Assembly: GCA_026418625.1 (NCBI GenBank)
Contig: JAOABA010000051.1
Span: 62,001 to 126,000, forward strand
Origin: Candidatus Kapaibacterium sp.
GTDB lineage: Bacteria; Bacteroidota; Ignavibacteria; Kapaibacteriales; UBA2268
Reading direction: 5' to 3'
DNA: 64,000 nt
Within the stretch, counting starts at the first letter, position 1, and each line of letters opens with the position of its first letter. Below the pieces are notes generated by a model. That model saw only the letters and a program-made list of their open reading frames with translations. It made no database searches and had not been told where the DNA came from. This document shows, one piece after another, positions 1 to 8,328 of this stretch. Made by a program: the position numbers and the translations under genes.

Positions 1-1085
1 TTCAATTAACCCCCAAAAAAATTACAAGAAAATTACTTAAAAATATTAAACTAAAACCAAATGGCTTGAATTCTTTTTTTGAATCAATTTATCAAGCACT
101 CTTGGATTTATCTAAAAGCAACAATAATAATAAGATTTTGATTGTCTTACTGAATAATTCCGATAATTCATCCTTAACAAAAGATTATACTGACTGCCTT
201 GAATTATCGAAGAAATTGAAGATTCCTGTTTATTTCGTAATAATGAATGATTTCATTTCTACTTATCCGATGAAATTAATTTCTTCAAATAGTGGTGGTT
301 ACGTTTTCTATAAAAGTGATTTTAGCAATAATTTCAACTTGAGTTCACTGCTTTCGGAAACTGAATTATCAAGCAGATTTTATTACGAAATAAAAGCACC
401 ATTTTTTCATTCTTCAGAGAAAAGCAAAATCATTGGTATTAATCTTAATTTAGTCCAGAATGAAGAGAAAATTTCTGATAAAACTTTATTTTATTCATCC
501 AAAATAAAAACACCAAATGAAAGAAAAATCATAGCAACTTTTGATGAAGATCAACACAGACTTAAAGAAGAATATGCCGATAAAATTTTCACCTTTGCAG
601 AAATGTTAATTAAAAACCCAGAAAAAAGCATTCGGCTTTTTGGTCATTCTTCTAAAAACGAAGATATTTCCTCGTCTGAATCAATTTCCCTAAAAAGAGC
701 TAATGAAATAAAAGAAAAGCTTATTAATCTTGGTGTAAAGGCAGAACAAATCGAAGTCAGAGATTTGGGAAGTTCTAAACCAGTATATTCATTTGAGCAG
801 GATGAATGGCAAAGAGAAATGAATCGCCGAGTTGAATTTAAATGGATTGAGCCTTCTGCTCTGCCCTATGAAATCATTGCTCAAACTACTAATTCAGAAT
901 ACTCTGCAATTAAATTAACCGAAGAATGGGAAAAACAAGGTTTCCGCTCATATTTCGAAAGAACGGAGTCAATGAATGAACCAATTTATAAAATTAAACT
1001 CTGGGGCTTCCCCTCCAAGGAAGAAGCCGAAAAAGTCATCAAAAAACTAAACCAAAAATTTAGTCTTGTCTTTGATATTGAGTAA
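1..1085 (+). CDS. Envelope protein with von Willebrand A-like, OmpA and SPOR-like parts, 5' end missing
   Basis: The frame is open from base 3 with no stop, and no ATG lies upstream of the TTG at 66, so the gene almost certainly begins outside the window. The visible N-terminal part (ILIVLLNN, then a hydrophobic strand near IPVYFVIM) resembles the alternating strands of a von Willebrand A fold; this is tentative. The middle is an OmpA C-terminal peptidoglycan-binding domain, seen in IRLFGHSS, the conserved RANEIKEKL helix and the closing NRRVEFKW. The last ~70 residues (PYEIIAQT to the end) look like a SPOR domain, which binds denuded glycan strands. The protein probably tethers the outer membrane or a secretion apparatus to the cell wall. 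A terminator-like hairpin follows 75 bases downstream. Confidence 0.6.
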   Translation, partial: QLTPKKITRKLLKNIKLKPNGLNSFFESIYQALLDLSKSNNNNKILIVLLNNSDNSSLTKDYTDCLELSKKLKIPVYFVIMNDFISTYPMKLISSNSGGYVFYKSDFSNNFNLSSLLSETELSSRFYYEIKAPFFHSSEKSKIIGINLNLVQNEEKISDKTLFYSSKIKTPNERKIIATFDEDQHRLKEEYADKIFTFAEMLIKNPEKSIRLFGHSSKNEDISSSESISLKRANEIKEKLINLGVKAEQIEVRDLGSSKPVYSFEQDEWQREMNRRVEFKWIEPSALPYEIIAQTTNSEYSAIKLTEEWEKQGFRSYFERTESMNEPIYKIKLWGFPSKEEAEKVIKKLNQKFSLVFDIE

Positions 1086-1159
1086 AATTATTTTTTATAT
1101 TTTATTATAACTGTTTTTTCTCTTAAAAGTTTTTTAGCTACTGGGCTCAAGATATAGAG

Positions 1160-1180
1160 CAAACATCAATGTTTGTTTTT
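1160..1180 (+). terminator. Rho-independent terminator-like hairpin
   Basis: CAAACA and TGTTTG form a 6-bp stem around a TCAA loop, followed directly by TTTTT. It lies 75 bases after the OmpA/SPOR gene and before the next plus-strand gene. The stem is short and AT-rich, so strength is uncertain. Confidence 0.5.
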
Positions 1181-1278
1181 GAAATCAAATAATTTTTATC
1201 TTTCCAATTGTAAAATATTAAATCAAATTTATTAAATTTGACTTGCCAATTTTTCAATTTACGAGCAAGAAAAAAAGT

Positions 1279-1752
1279 ATGACTGACATCAAACCAAAAC
1301 AAACGGTTTATCAAAGAAAACTGGATTTCTACTGGCGGTTTTTATCAATTTATACAATTTCTTTGCTTGTTTATTCCATATTGAAAGGTTCGATGGAAAA
1401 TTGGACAATCTCAATAGTTCTTAGAGATCCGCTTGTGATTCTTCTGATTATTTTCATCCTTATTACCCTCGGAGGATTAATCTATAATTTTTACAAAAAA
1501 GCAGAAATAATAATTGGAAAAGACTATATTATCTTTAAAACCCGCTTCAGAGAGAAAAAATATTCCTTTAATGAAATCAATAAAATTATTCTTGGCAAGG
1601 ACAGAGCTATCAGAATTAAGAGTTCAACCCCTATAATCAAATTTTTTGTTACCGGACGGCGAACTTCCATTAGAATCAGACCTTCATCATATCAGAATGA
1701 AAAAAATCTGATACACGACATTCAGGCTTTTAAGAAATCATTCAACAGGTAG
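1279..1752 (+). CDS. Small membrane protein with two transmembrane helices and a PH-like tail
   Basis: I do not recognise a family with confidence. The frame is open from a TTG at 1243, but the ATG at 1279 (MTDIKPKQ) gives a more normal start. Two hydrophobic helices (around FLSIYTISLLVYSI and LVILLIIFILITLGG) are separated by a short loop. They are followed by an ~85-residue soluble part that opens with an IIIGKDYIIFKTRF strand pair, as in bacterial PH-like membrane proteins. The arginine-rich end (GRRTSIRIRPSS) would face the cytoplasm or lipid headgroups. The next gene begins 5 bases downstream, so the two are probably cotranscribed. Confidence 0.6.
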   Translation: MTDIKPKQTVYQRKLDFYWRFLSIYTISLLVYSILKGSMENWTISIVLRDPLVILLIIFILITLGGLIYNFYKKAEIIIGKDYIIFKTRFREKKYSFNEINKIILGKDRAIRIKSSTPIIKFFVTGRRTSIRIRPSSYQNEKNLIHDIQAFKKSFNR

Positions 1753-1757
1753 AATAA

Positions 1758-2366
1758 TTGGCTAATTCCGTCATTAATAAACATTTATTTTTATTAATTC
1801 TTTTCTTTGCTGTTTTCTATCAAGTATCATCTGCATTAAGAACTAATATCGATATATTTGATTCACTTTCAAAAAGAATTACTGAAGAATTTATTAAATC
1901 GAGTGCTTTCAGTGAATTTGACACAGTTAATCTCATTTTCAAAGGCAAAGATGATTTCCTCGTTAAAAAACACATCCTCAATCATTTCAATAATTTAAAT
2001 ATAGTAACATTTGAAAATGAGCAAAGCGGGTCACAAAATCAATTAGAAATAGTAATAGAAGAGTTAAAAACTACCATCAAAAACACTGATGATAAAGATA
2101 ACTTCATTAGAGAAATATTTCTTAAATATACTTTTTTTCAAAAAGTAAATGGGGTTATCAAAAATCCTCTTGAATTTACCGAAAACTATCAAGATACAAT
2201 AAGAAAAACAGATATCAATCAAATTAATAGCGAAAATCACTCTTTTGCCAAAGCTGAATTACCTCAAGAAAAACCTACGGTCTTTGAACAAATAATAGAG
2301 CCTTTGATAATCGTATCAGCAGCAGTATTAACAGTTATTTTGTTATTTACTATAAGGTCAAACTAA
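1758..2366 (+). CDS. Hypothetical exported protein with a C-terminal membrane anchor
   Basis: Family not recognised. The frame starts at a TTG (1758), 5 bases after the previous stop; no ATG gives the N-terminal hydrophobic stretch, so TTG is the likeliest start. A signal peptide or anchor (HLFLLILFFAVFYQVSSA) is followed by ~150 polar residues of mixed alpha/beta character. A last helix (IIVSAAVLTVILLFTI) ends just before the C-terminus. This arrangement suggests a periplasmic domain held by a tail anchor. The stop overlaps the convergent nadB stop by 4 bases, which leaves no room for a terminator between them. Confidence 0.5.
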   Translation: MANSVINKHLFLLILFFAVFYQVSSALRTNIDIFDSLSKRITEEFIKSSAFSEFDTVNLIFKGKDDFLVKKHILNHFNNLNIVTFENEQSGSQNQLEIVIEELKTTIKNTDDKDNFIREIFLKYTFFQKVNGVIKNPLEFTENYQDTIRKTDINQINSENHSFAKAELPQEKPTVFEQIIEPLIIVSAAVLTVILLFTIRSN

Positions 2367-3910
2367 TCAGGTTGAATATAATGGCAACCACGGCTCACTC
2401 TTGCTTCAATGGTGGCAGCATTGACAGCAATTGCTGTTTGAACGCCATTTCTTAATTCAATTATATCTCTTGTCATCTTAGCTTTTTGATAAAATTGCTC
2501 AATTTCTGATTGAAGGTGGCGTAATGTTGTTCTTGCTCTGAGAAGCCTTTGTCTGGTTCTGATTAATCCAACATAATTCCACATAGTATTCTTTATTGTC
2601 GTCCAATCCTGAACTATTAGTGCAGGGTCAATAACCTCATTTTCCTCTTTCCAAGGAAAGATTTCAGGAAAGTAGTAATCTTCTTCGTGAAAATCAGCTG
2701 CATCATTCCCGGCTAAGTAACCCCATACAACTGCTTCAAGTAATGAAGTCGAGGCAAGTCTGTTGGCTCCATGAACCCCTGTGCAGGAAACCTCTCCAAC
2801 AGCATAAAGCCTTCTTAATGATGTTCTTCCCCTCAAACTTACACCGACTCCACCGCAAGAATAGTGAGCAGCAGGAACAACCGGAATTGGTTCAGTAGTT
2901 ATGTCCACTCCGTTGTTTTTACAATGCTCATAAATCGTGGGGAATCTGTCTTTAATCCACCCCGCTTCCTTGAATGATATATCGAGATAAACGCAGGGAT
3001 GGCTTGTTTCGAGCATAACCTGATGAATACTTCTTGAAACAACATCTCTCGGAGCAAGTTCTGCAAGCTCGTGGAATCTTTCCATAAACCTTCTTCCTTT
3101 TTTGTCAAGAAGGATACCTCCCTCACCTCTAACGGATTCAGAAATAAGGAAGCTATCACCAGCCCCGTAAAATGTAGTTGGGTGAAATTGTATATATTCC
3201 AAATTGAAACATCTTGCTCCAGCCCTCCAAGCAAGAGCAATTCCATCGCCAGTTGCTTCCGGTGGATTTGTAGTATGAGCATAAATCTGTCCAAGCCCTC
3301 CAGTTGCTAATATTGTCTTACAAGCATATATTGGAAATACTTTCCCCTTTTTATTATTAAGAACTAAAGCTCCAAAGCAGGCAGGTTTTTCATATATATC
3401 AAGCGAATTTGTAGAATGATGTGAAAGAGTCAGCAAATCCACAACAGTATGGTCAGTCATTATGTCAATATTGGAATAGTTATCCAGTGCTTTTATCAAT
3501 GTTTTATGAATTGATTCTCCAGTTCGGTCCTTTGAATGAATGATTCTTGGAACTGAATGAGCCCCTTCGGCAGTTAAATCGAGTTCATTATTTACATCTC
3601 TATCGAAATCTACCGAAAATTTATCAAGCAATATATCTTTCACAAGTCTGGGTCCTAAATCGCATAATAAATTAACTGCATATTCCCAACAATGACCGTC
3701 GCCGGCTTCCATTATGTCCCTTTTCAATTCTTCGCTTGAGTCATTTATTCCTTTGTAAATAATTCCACCCTGTGCATAGGGTGTGTTACCACTTAAAAGG
3801 GACTCGGTTTTTGATAATAATGTAACGTGTTTTCCTCGTTCAGCGGCAGTAATTGCTGAAATAACACCTGCCAAACCCGAACCTATAACTAAGATATCTG
3901 TTTTAACCAT
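2363..3910 (-). CDS. nadB: L-aspartate oxidase
   Basis: This FAD enzyme oxidises L-aspartate to iminoaspartate, the first step of de novo NAD synthesis; quinolinate synthase (NadA) would use the product but is not in the window. The N-terminus has the dinucleotide fold motif VIGSGLAGV. The substrate and FAD regions of the succinate dehydrogenase/fumarate reductase flavoprotein family are visible: TTNPPEATGDGIA, EYIQFHPT, AAHYSCGGVGV and GEVSCTGVHGANRLAS. A helical C-terminal domain of ~100 residues follows. At 515 residues the length fits NadB. It stands alone between convergent and divergent neighbours. Aspartate oxidase is favoured over fumarate reductase because no iron-sulphur or membrane subunit is adjacent. 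Confidence 0.93.
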   Translation of the reverse strand: MVKTDILVIGSGLAGVISAITAAERGKHVTLLSKTESLLSGNTPYAQGGIIYKGINDSSEELKRDIMEAGDGHCWEYAVNLLCDLGPRLVKDILLDKFSVDFDRDVNNELDLTAEGAHSVPRIIHSKDRTGESIHKTLIKALDNYSNIDIMTDHTVVDLLTLSHHSTNSLDIYEKPACFGALVLNNKKGKVFPIYACKTILATGGLGQIYAHTTNPPEATGDGIALAWRAGARCFNLEYIQFHPTTFYGAGDSFLISESVRGEGGILLDKKGRRFMERFHELAELAPRDVVSRSIHQVMLETSHPCVYLDISFKEAGWIKDRFPTIYEHCKNNGVDITTEPIPVVPAAHYSCGGVGVSLRGRTSLRRLYAVGEVSCTGVHGANRLASTSLLEAVVWGYLAGNDAADFHEEDYYFPEIFPWKEENEVIDPALIVQDWTTIKNTMWNYVGLIRTRQRLLRARTTLRHLQSEIEQFYQKAKMTRDIIELRNGVQTAIAVNAATIEARVSRGCHYIQPD

Positions 3911-4030
3911 AACTATTTTCGATTGATTTAACCAATTATTAATTAACGATATATTTCAAATATAATTAAGTTAATCAGAAAATTTTAATCTTTTTAAAGT
4001 GAAAACTTTCAAAATAACGTTTTATAATCT

Positions 4031-4672
4031 ATGCAGTCATTAAAAAATAATATTAACATAATTGATTTTATCAAAGCAAAGCTGAATAGTGAACTGCCGG
4101 GTAGAGAAGCACAAATCAAGATGGCTCCTTCGATTAACGGGCAATTAATTAGGGGCTTTGATGCACCGAAAAATGCTAAGCAGAGTAGTGTTTTGCTACT
4201 TCTTTATCCGTCAAAAGATGAATCTGATTTAAACATTTTATTTACTCTTAGAAGTAATAATCTCAACAGCCACAGTGGGCAAATAAGCTTTCCGGGTGGA
4301 CGAAAAGAAAAGAACGAAACACTTGTCGAAACTGCATTAAGGGAAACAAGAGAAGAAATTGGAATTTCAACAGATGATATTCAAATTCTTGGAAAGCTTT
4401 CAACTCTTTACGTCCCTCCTTCAAATGCCATTATTTATCCATTTGTAGGTTTTTTGCCTTATCCACCCGAAACTAAACCTAACCAAAGTGAAGTTTTTGA
4501 GGTGTTTTCAGTTTCCCTTAAATATTTTTTAGAGAACAAATTTGAAAAACAGGTTTGGAATTATAATGGGCATTTAATGGACGTTCCTCTTTGGAATGTG
4601 CATAACTCAACACCGCTATGGGGTGCAACTGCAATGATTTTAATGGAATTTTTAACTTTATTCGAAAGATAA
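4031..4672 (+). CDS. NUDIX hydrolase, CoA diphosphatase type
   Basis: The Nudix box is complete at residues ~90-112: GGRKEK, then ETALRETREEIGI with the REXXEE core. The segment just before it (SGQISFPGG) is typical of the CoA pyrophosphatase subgroup (YeaB/NudL/PCD1), which cleaves CoA to 4'-phosphopantetheine and 3',5'-ADP with Mg2+ or Mn2+. The length (213 aa) fits. It is divergent from nadB, with ~120 bases between the starts. Substrate assignment comes from family resemblance only; a general nucleotide-sugar diphosphatase is the alternative. Confidence 0.85.
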   Translation: MQSLKNNINIIDFIKAKLNSELPGREAQIKMAPSINGQLIRGFDAPKNAKQSSVLLLLYPSKDESDLNILFTLRSNNLNSHSGQISFPGGRKEKNETLVETALRETREEIGISTDDIQILGKLSTLYVPPSNAIIYPFVGFLPYPPETKPNQSEVFEVFSVSLKYFLENKFEKQVWNYNGHLMDVPLWNVHNSTPLWGATAMILMEFLTLFER

Positions 4673-4678
4673 TAATTT

Positions 4679-4966
4679 TCAGGCTTCTTCAAGCTCGGCT
4701 TGTTTCTTGGAATTTATTATCTCTAAATACTTATTTTCGAACATTTTTTTCACTTTTTCACGCGTCAGCCAGAATTCAAAAGCCAGCCCGTAAGCGTTCA
4801 AAGCAATACTTTCGAAAGAAACAGAATCTTTTGATTTATTATTAGAGCCGATTTGATTATCAGTAGAAAGAACCGTCATAAAATGAATAGCGAAATTGTC
4901 AATGATTTTCATATCTTCTTCAAGATTCTTTAAAATTTTATTTATCTTGTCTACTTCAGAACTCAT
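4679..4966 (-). CDS. Small hypothetical cytoplasmic protein
   Basis: Unrecognised 95-residue protein with predicted helices and no signal peptide. The N-terminus (MSSEVDKINKILKNLEEDMK) is coiled-coil-like and the C-terminus (KKQAELEEA) is charged. The central region has a conserved look (FESIALNAYGLAFEFW). It is convergent with the Nudix gene, with 6 bases between the stops. A distant DUF1844-like assignment was considered but the fit is poor. Confidence 0.5.
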   Translation of the reverse strand: MSSEVDKINKILKNLEEDMKIIDNFAIHFMTVLSTDNQIGSNNKSKDSVSFESIALNAYGLAFEFWLTREKVKKMFENKYLEIINSKKQAELEEA

Positions 4967-5099
4967 TTTCTTCCCTTAATTAAACTTGCTCATTTTTATT
5001 TATCGGCTAAACCGAAATAAAGTTAAATTTTTGCAAATTTTTTAAACTTTAAGTGTTCCTTTTCGTCTGTTATAATGCAAAATGATTAATAATTAAACT

Positions 5100-5726
5100 A
5101 TGATAGAAGTTCAAAACTGGGGATTAATAGATTACGAAGAAGCTTGGGCAAGGCAGAAAGAAATCGTTGAAGACATTCAAAAAAACCGAAACAGAAATGT
5201 CTTGGTTCTTTGTCAGCATCCTTCTGTTATTACTATTGGGCGTGCCGGCAGTTCAAATAATGTGATTGCCGATGAAAAGTTCTTAGCAAGTCTCGGGATA
5301 AAAGTAATTTATAATGATAGAGGTGGGGATGCAACTCTTCATAATCCCGGACAATTAGTTGGTTACCCCATCTTTAATTTAAGCTCTTATAAAGAAGACC
5401 TTCATTGGTTCTTGCGAGAAGTCGAGGAGTGCATTATTGAATTAATATCTTATTATGGTATCAAAGGTGAAAGAATAAAAGGTCTTACGGGCGTTTGGGT
5501 TAGTGGTAACAGAAAAATTTGTGCTATGGGAATTCATTGTTCCCGATGGGTTACTTCACACGGTTTTGCATTGAATGTAGCCAATAACTTAAATGAATTC
5601 AATTTTATTATACCTTGTGGCATTAAAGATAAAGATGTTACGTCTATTAGTAGGGAAGTTGGCACAGATATTGATATTAACGAGGTAGTTATTAAATGTA
5701 TAGATGTTTTCAAACATCACTTTTAA
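5100..5726 (+). CDS. lipB: Octanoyltransferase (lipoate biosynthesis)
   Basis: LipB moves the octanoyl group from octanoyl-ACP to lipoyl domains of 2-oxoacid dehydrogenases and the glycine cleavage H protein. The conserved motif RGGDATLHNPGQ lies at residues ~74-85. The catalytic lysine sits in RKICAMGI (about K139) and the nucleophile cysteine in IIPCGI (about C173). The usual SHGFALNV motif is also present. The length of 208 aa is typical. The sulphur-inserting partner lipA is not in the window. The gene is followed by tRNA-Gly, ~75 bases away. Confidence 0.95.
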   Translation: MIEVQNWGLIDYEEAWARQKEIVEDIQKNRNRNVLVLCQHPSVITIGRAGSSNNVIADEKFLASLGIKVIYNDRGGDATLHNPGQLVGYPIFNLSSYKEDLHWFLREVEECIIELISYYGIKGERIKGLTGVWVSGNRKICAMGIHCSRWVTSHGFALNVANNLNEFNFIIPCGIKDKDVTSISREVGTDIDINEVVIKCIDVFKHHF

Positions 5727-5800
5727 TAACAAGTTATTTGAAAAAAAATTTGGAATTAACTGAAAAAGATTATAATTTTGATGTTACCCAAAAACCATAA

Positions 5801-5873
5801 GCGGGAATAGCTCAGTTGGTAGAGCGCAACCTTGCCAAGGTTGATGTCGCGAGTTCGAGTCTCGTTTCCCGCT
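5801..5873 (+). tRNA. tRNA-Gly (anticodon GCC)
   Basis: The cloverleaf folds cleanly: acceptor GCGGGAA with TTCCCGC, D arm with AGCTCAGTTGGTAGAGC, anticodon loop TTGCCAA with GCC, and T arm GCGAG-TTCGAGT-CTCGT with one G-U pair. The discriminator base is U and CCA is not encoded. An open frame begins inside the tRNA (5816) but belongs to the downstream glycosyltransferase, which must start later. Confidence 0.96.
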
Positions 5874-5908
5874 CGACGATGCAAATCGTCACTTCCTCGT
5901 TATGCTGC

Positions 5909-5953
5909 ATGCCTTGCCGTCATTCCCCCCGATGGCGAGGCATTATTTTTTTA
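5909..5953 (+). terminator. Strong rho-independent terminator after tRNA-Gly
   Basis: A 13-bp stem (5909-5921 pairing with 5931-5943, mostly G-C, with two G-U pairs) encloses a 9-base C-rich loop and runs into a nearly continuous T tract. A second small hairpin lies just after the tRNA at 5875-5890 (GACGAT, GCAA tetraloop, ATCGTC) and may help 3'-end processing. The terminator ends only ~7 bases before the glycosyltransferase ATG, so that gene must be leaderless, read through, or start from a promoter hidden in this stretch. Confidence 0.8.
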
Positions 5954-5959
5954 TTGCTT

Positions 5960-7093
5960 ATGTTAATTGAATTAATCATATATGTCTCTATTTTTTTTCA
6001 GTCATTAATAGTTATTACTGTGACTATTAATGCCATTTTTGGTCCTTTCTTAAAAAAAGGTATCAAGAAACAGGATGAATTAAAATCAAAAAAAACAAAA
6101 GTATCCATTCTTGTCCCTGCCCGGAATGAGGAAAAAAATATTGAAAATTGCCTTAATAGCATTACCTCCTTTGATTATCCCGATTATGAAATTATTGTTC
6201 TTGATGATGGCTCAACTGATAATACTTACAAAATTCTCGAAACATATCAGTCAAAACATCCGAATTTAAAGATACTGAAAGGAAAACAAACACCCTATGA
6301 CTGGTTGGGCAAAAATTGGGCTTGTTATCAGCTTGCTCAAGAGGCAAAAGGTGATATCCTGATTTTTACCGATGCTGATAATTGGCATCGCTCTGATGCT
6401 CTTACTGAAACAATCGAATATATGAATCGCTATCGGCTTGATTTTCTAAGTGCCTTCCCTCAGCAAATTACTAAATCATTATCAGAAAAAATCTTTGTTC
6501 CGGTAGTTGATTTGATCATTTATTCATTTCTTATTCTCTGGTCAACTTTGCTTATGAAAAGCAGTATTTTCGCCGCTGCAAACGGTCAGTGGATTGCAAT
6601 AAGAAGGGAAGCTTATTTTAAAATTGGAGGACACTCTGCTGTTAAATCAAGTATTGTAGAGGATATCCAATTAAGCCGTGTATTTAAGAAAAATAGTTTC
6701 AGAACTTTGACTACCGCAGGAACAGACATCGTCTTCGGGCGAATGTATCATAATTTTTCAGAGATTTGGAACGGTTTCTCAAAAAATATGTATTTCATCT
6801 TTGGCGGTAACTTCTTTATTTTATTCGGGATTATATTTTTGCTTTTACTAACAGGAATATTCCCTTATATTTCTTTGTTCTTTACTACCAGTTTTCTTTT
6901 CCCAATAATCTCAATTTCTCTTATCATCTTATGGAGAGCAATATTATCTTTGAGATTTAAAAGCAATTTATTTCTTAATGTTATATTTCACCCGATATCA
7001 ATTTTATTTTTAATTTTAATTGCATTGAATTCGTTCATAAAAATCAAAACCGGAAAAATTGAATGGAAAGGCAGAAAAATAAAAGTCAGATGA
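5960..7093 (+). CDS. Family 2 glycosyltransferase, CruG-like
   Basis: This is a membrane GT2 enzyme of 377 aa. A short N-terminal helix is followed by the GT-A nucleotide-binding core ILVPARNEE and IIVLDDGSTDNT, the metal-binding TDADNWH, and an acceptor-side segment near SSIVEDIQLSR. Two or three C-terminal membrane helices follow. The ATG at 5960 is chosen because the open frame upstream runs through the terminator and tRNA. The stop overlaps the next gene as ATGA. The neighbour is a DUF422 carotenoid hydratase-like gene. In cyanobacteria a GT2 (CruG) and a DUF422 protein (CruF) together make the 2-O-glycosylated end group of myxoxanthophyll. The GT2 assignment is firm; the acceptor is inferred from this context. 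Confidence 0.82.
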   Translation: MLIELIIYVSIFFQSLIVITVTINAIFGPFLKKGIKKQDELKSKKTKVSILVPARNEEKNIENCLNSITSFDYPDYEIIVLDDGSTDNTYKILETYQSKHPNLKILKGKQTPYDWLGKNWACYQLAQEAKGDILIFTDADNWHRSDALTETIEYMNRYRLDFLSAFPQQITKSLSEKIFVPVVDLIIYSFLILWSTLLMKSSIFAAANGQWIAIRREAYFKIGGHSAVKSSIVEDIQLSRVFKKNSFRTLTTAGTDIVFGRMYHNFSEIWNGFSKNMYFIFGGNFFILFGIIFLLLLTGIFPYISLFFTTSFLFPIISISLIILWRAILSLRFKSNLFLNVIFHPISILFLILIALNSFIKIKTGKIEWKGRKIKVR

Positions 7094-7752
7094 CAAAAGA
7101 AAGAAAAATATATCTAACAAAAGTAATCTTGCTTTACTTCATTCTTATTATGGGTGGGGTTTGGTATCATCTTGGTCTTTTCAGCGAAATCAGTCAGATA
7201 ATTGCGGGTTACTTAATTATATTTATTGGCATTTTATCAGTTTATGAAGTGTATCATAGCGTTAGTATAAACAAAAAATTTAGTTATTTGTCAGTTATTG
7301 CGTTTATTATCATTTTTAGCTGGATAATTGAACTTATTGGAGTTAAGACCGGAGTTATTTTTGGAAATTATCAATATGGAAACATTTTGCAACCTCAATT
7401 GTTTGGAACGCCCATTCCTATTGGATTTGCGTGGATTTCCACCCTTTTGAGCAGTTATGCTATTGCCGAATTAATCCAGAAAAATCAAAATAAGAGAATT
7501 ATTCTATTGCTTTTTGTTGCTATTTTGATGACTTTCTTTGATTTTCTGATGGAACCCGCAGCAATAAAATTAGGATATTGGTCTTGGCAGGATTCTTTAG
7601 TCCCAATACAAAATTATGTAGCTTGGTTCGTTTTGGGTTTCCTTTTTGCTCTGCTATTTTCAACTCAAAAAATCACCTTAACAAAAACAAAACTACTCAA
7701 ACATATCTACATCTCACAATTAATCTATTTTTTAATTATTTATTTTAAATAA
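7090..7752 (+). CDS. cruF: DUF422 carotenoid biosynthesis protein, CruF-like hydratase
   Basis: This integral membrane protein has about seven hydrophobic segments and the DUF422 signatures: ELIGVKTGVIFGNYQYG, GTPIPIGFAWIS, DFLMEPAAIKLGYWSW and IPIQNYVAWF-like VPIQNYVAWF. Characterised members hydrate the 1,2 double bond of acyclic carotenoid ends (CruF, bacterioruberin-type hydratases). The frame is open from an ATG at 7063, but the ATG at 7090 overlaps the glycosyltransferase stop as ATGA and is the more usual coupled start. No phytoene synthase, desaturase or cyclase is in the window, so the substrate must come from genes elsewhere. Confidence 0.78.
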   Translation: MTKERKIYLTKVILLYFILIMGGVWYHLGLFSEISQIIAGYLIIFIGILSVYEVYHSVSINKKFSYLSVIAFIIIFSWIIELIGVKTGVIFGNYQYGNILQPQLFGTPIPIGFAWISTLLSSYAIAELIQKNQNKRIILLLFVAILMTFFDFLMEPAAIKLGYWSWQDSLVPIQNYVAWFVLGFLFALLFSTQKITLTKTKLLKHIYISQLIYFLIIYFK

Positions 7753-7861
7753 AACCCCAAAGAAATTAAACAGCTTTGAATGTTCTGAGTTATTCTTGCC
7801 AGTTAAAAAATGACAATGAAGTTAAAGTGTTTTTCCGGCATCACTTCTTCGAAGAAGACTA

Positions 7862-8035
7862 TGTAAAAAGCAGTCATTCTGAGGCGTAGACGAAGAATCT
7901 ATATCACATAAGTCATTGAATTATAATGGACTCTTCACTTCGTTCAGAGTAACCAAAAACAATTTTTATACTTTTTAAACATAATCGGTGGCAGGTATCG
8001 AAAATCAAATTCTCAAAATTCTTAGCGAATGTGTT
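7862..8035 (+). repeat. Interspersed repeat R, copy 1
   Basis: A ~170-bp unit beginning GTAAAAAGCAGTCATTCTGA and ending near GCGAATGTGTT matches 9061-9234 at most positions and, in part and inverted, 23331-23426. Inside is the run CTCTTCACTTCGTTCAGAGT. It has no open frame. It fills the middle of the 576-base gap 7753-8328, where I see no gene; the remainder is AT-rich. Confidence 0.8.
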
Positions 8036-8071
8036 CTATCCACCCCGGCACTTCCTGCCATCCCTCAAGAG
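8036..8071 (+). repeat. Interspersed repeat P, copy 1
   Basis: A 36-base GC-rich unit (CTATCCACCCCGGCACTTCC and 16 more bases) recurs at 8900-8935 with one mismatch. In copy 1 it directly follows repeat R; in copy 2 it directly precedes repeat Q, so the modules are shuffled. Confidence 0.75.
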
Positions 8072-8286
8072 GGGAATTTTAAAAATTGATTTTTCAAGTT
8101 TGCCATTAGGGCTTTTTTTTTGTCAGTCTTGGTGAGTAGGTGGGAGGCTTTGTTTAGATTAATTAATAATTAAGAACTAACAATTAAATTTATTTAAATA
8201 ATAAGGCATTTAATTCAGTAATTCCGACTTTTAATCTTTTACTACATAACCATCTGATTAATGTTTAAAGTAAAATATCTTTTATT

Positions 8287-8294
8287 TAAATTTG
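8287..8294 (+). promoter_or_regulatory. Bacteroidota-type -7 box (TAnnTTTG) before the toxin-antitoxin pair
   Basis: TAAATTTG matches the Bacteroidota -7 consensus and sits 35 bases before the antitoxin ATG; a clear -33 TTTG is not present. A strong Shine-Dalgarno AGGAG (8318-8322) lies 6 bases before the ATG at 8329. Confidence 0.4.
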
Positions 8295-8328
8295 TCTAAT
8301 TATAATAATTACTATTTAGGAGTTTATA

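Noticed and set aside
2899-3310. Overlapping open frames within nadB on both strands
   Set aside because: They lie wholly inside a well-supported gene in other frames and have no ribosome site or recognisable motif.
5816-5959. N-terminal extension of the glycosyltransferase
   Set aside because: The open frame runs through tRNA-Gly and its terminator; the encoded residues do not look like protein of this family.
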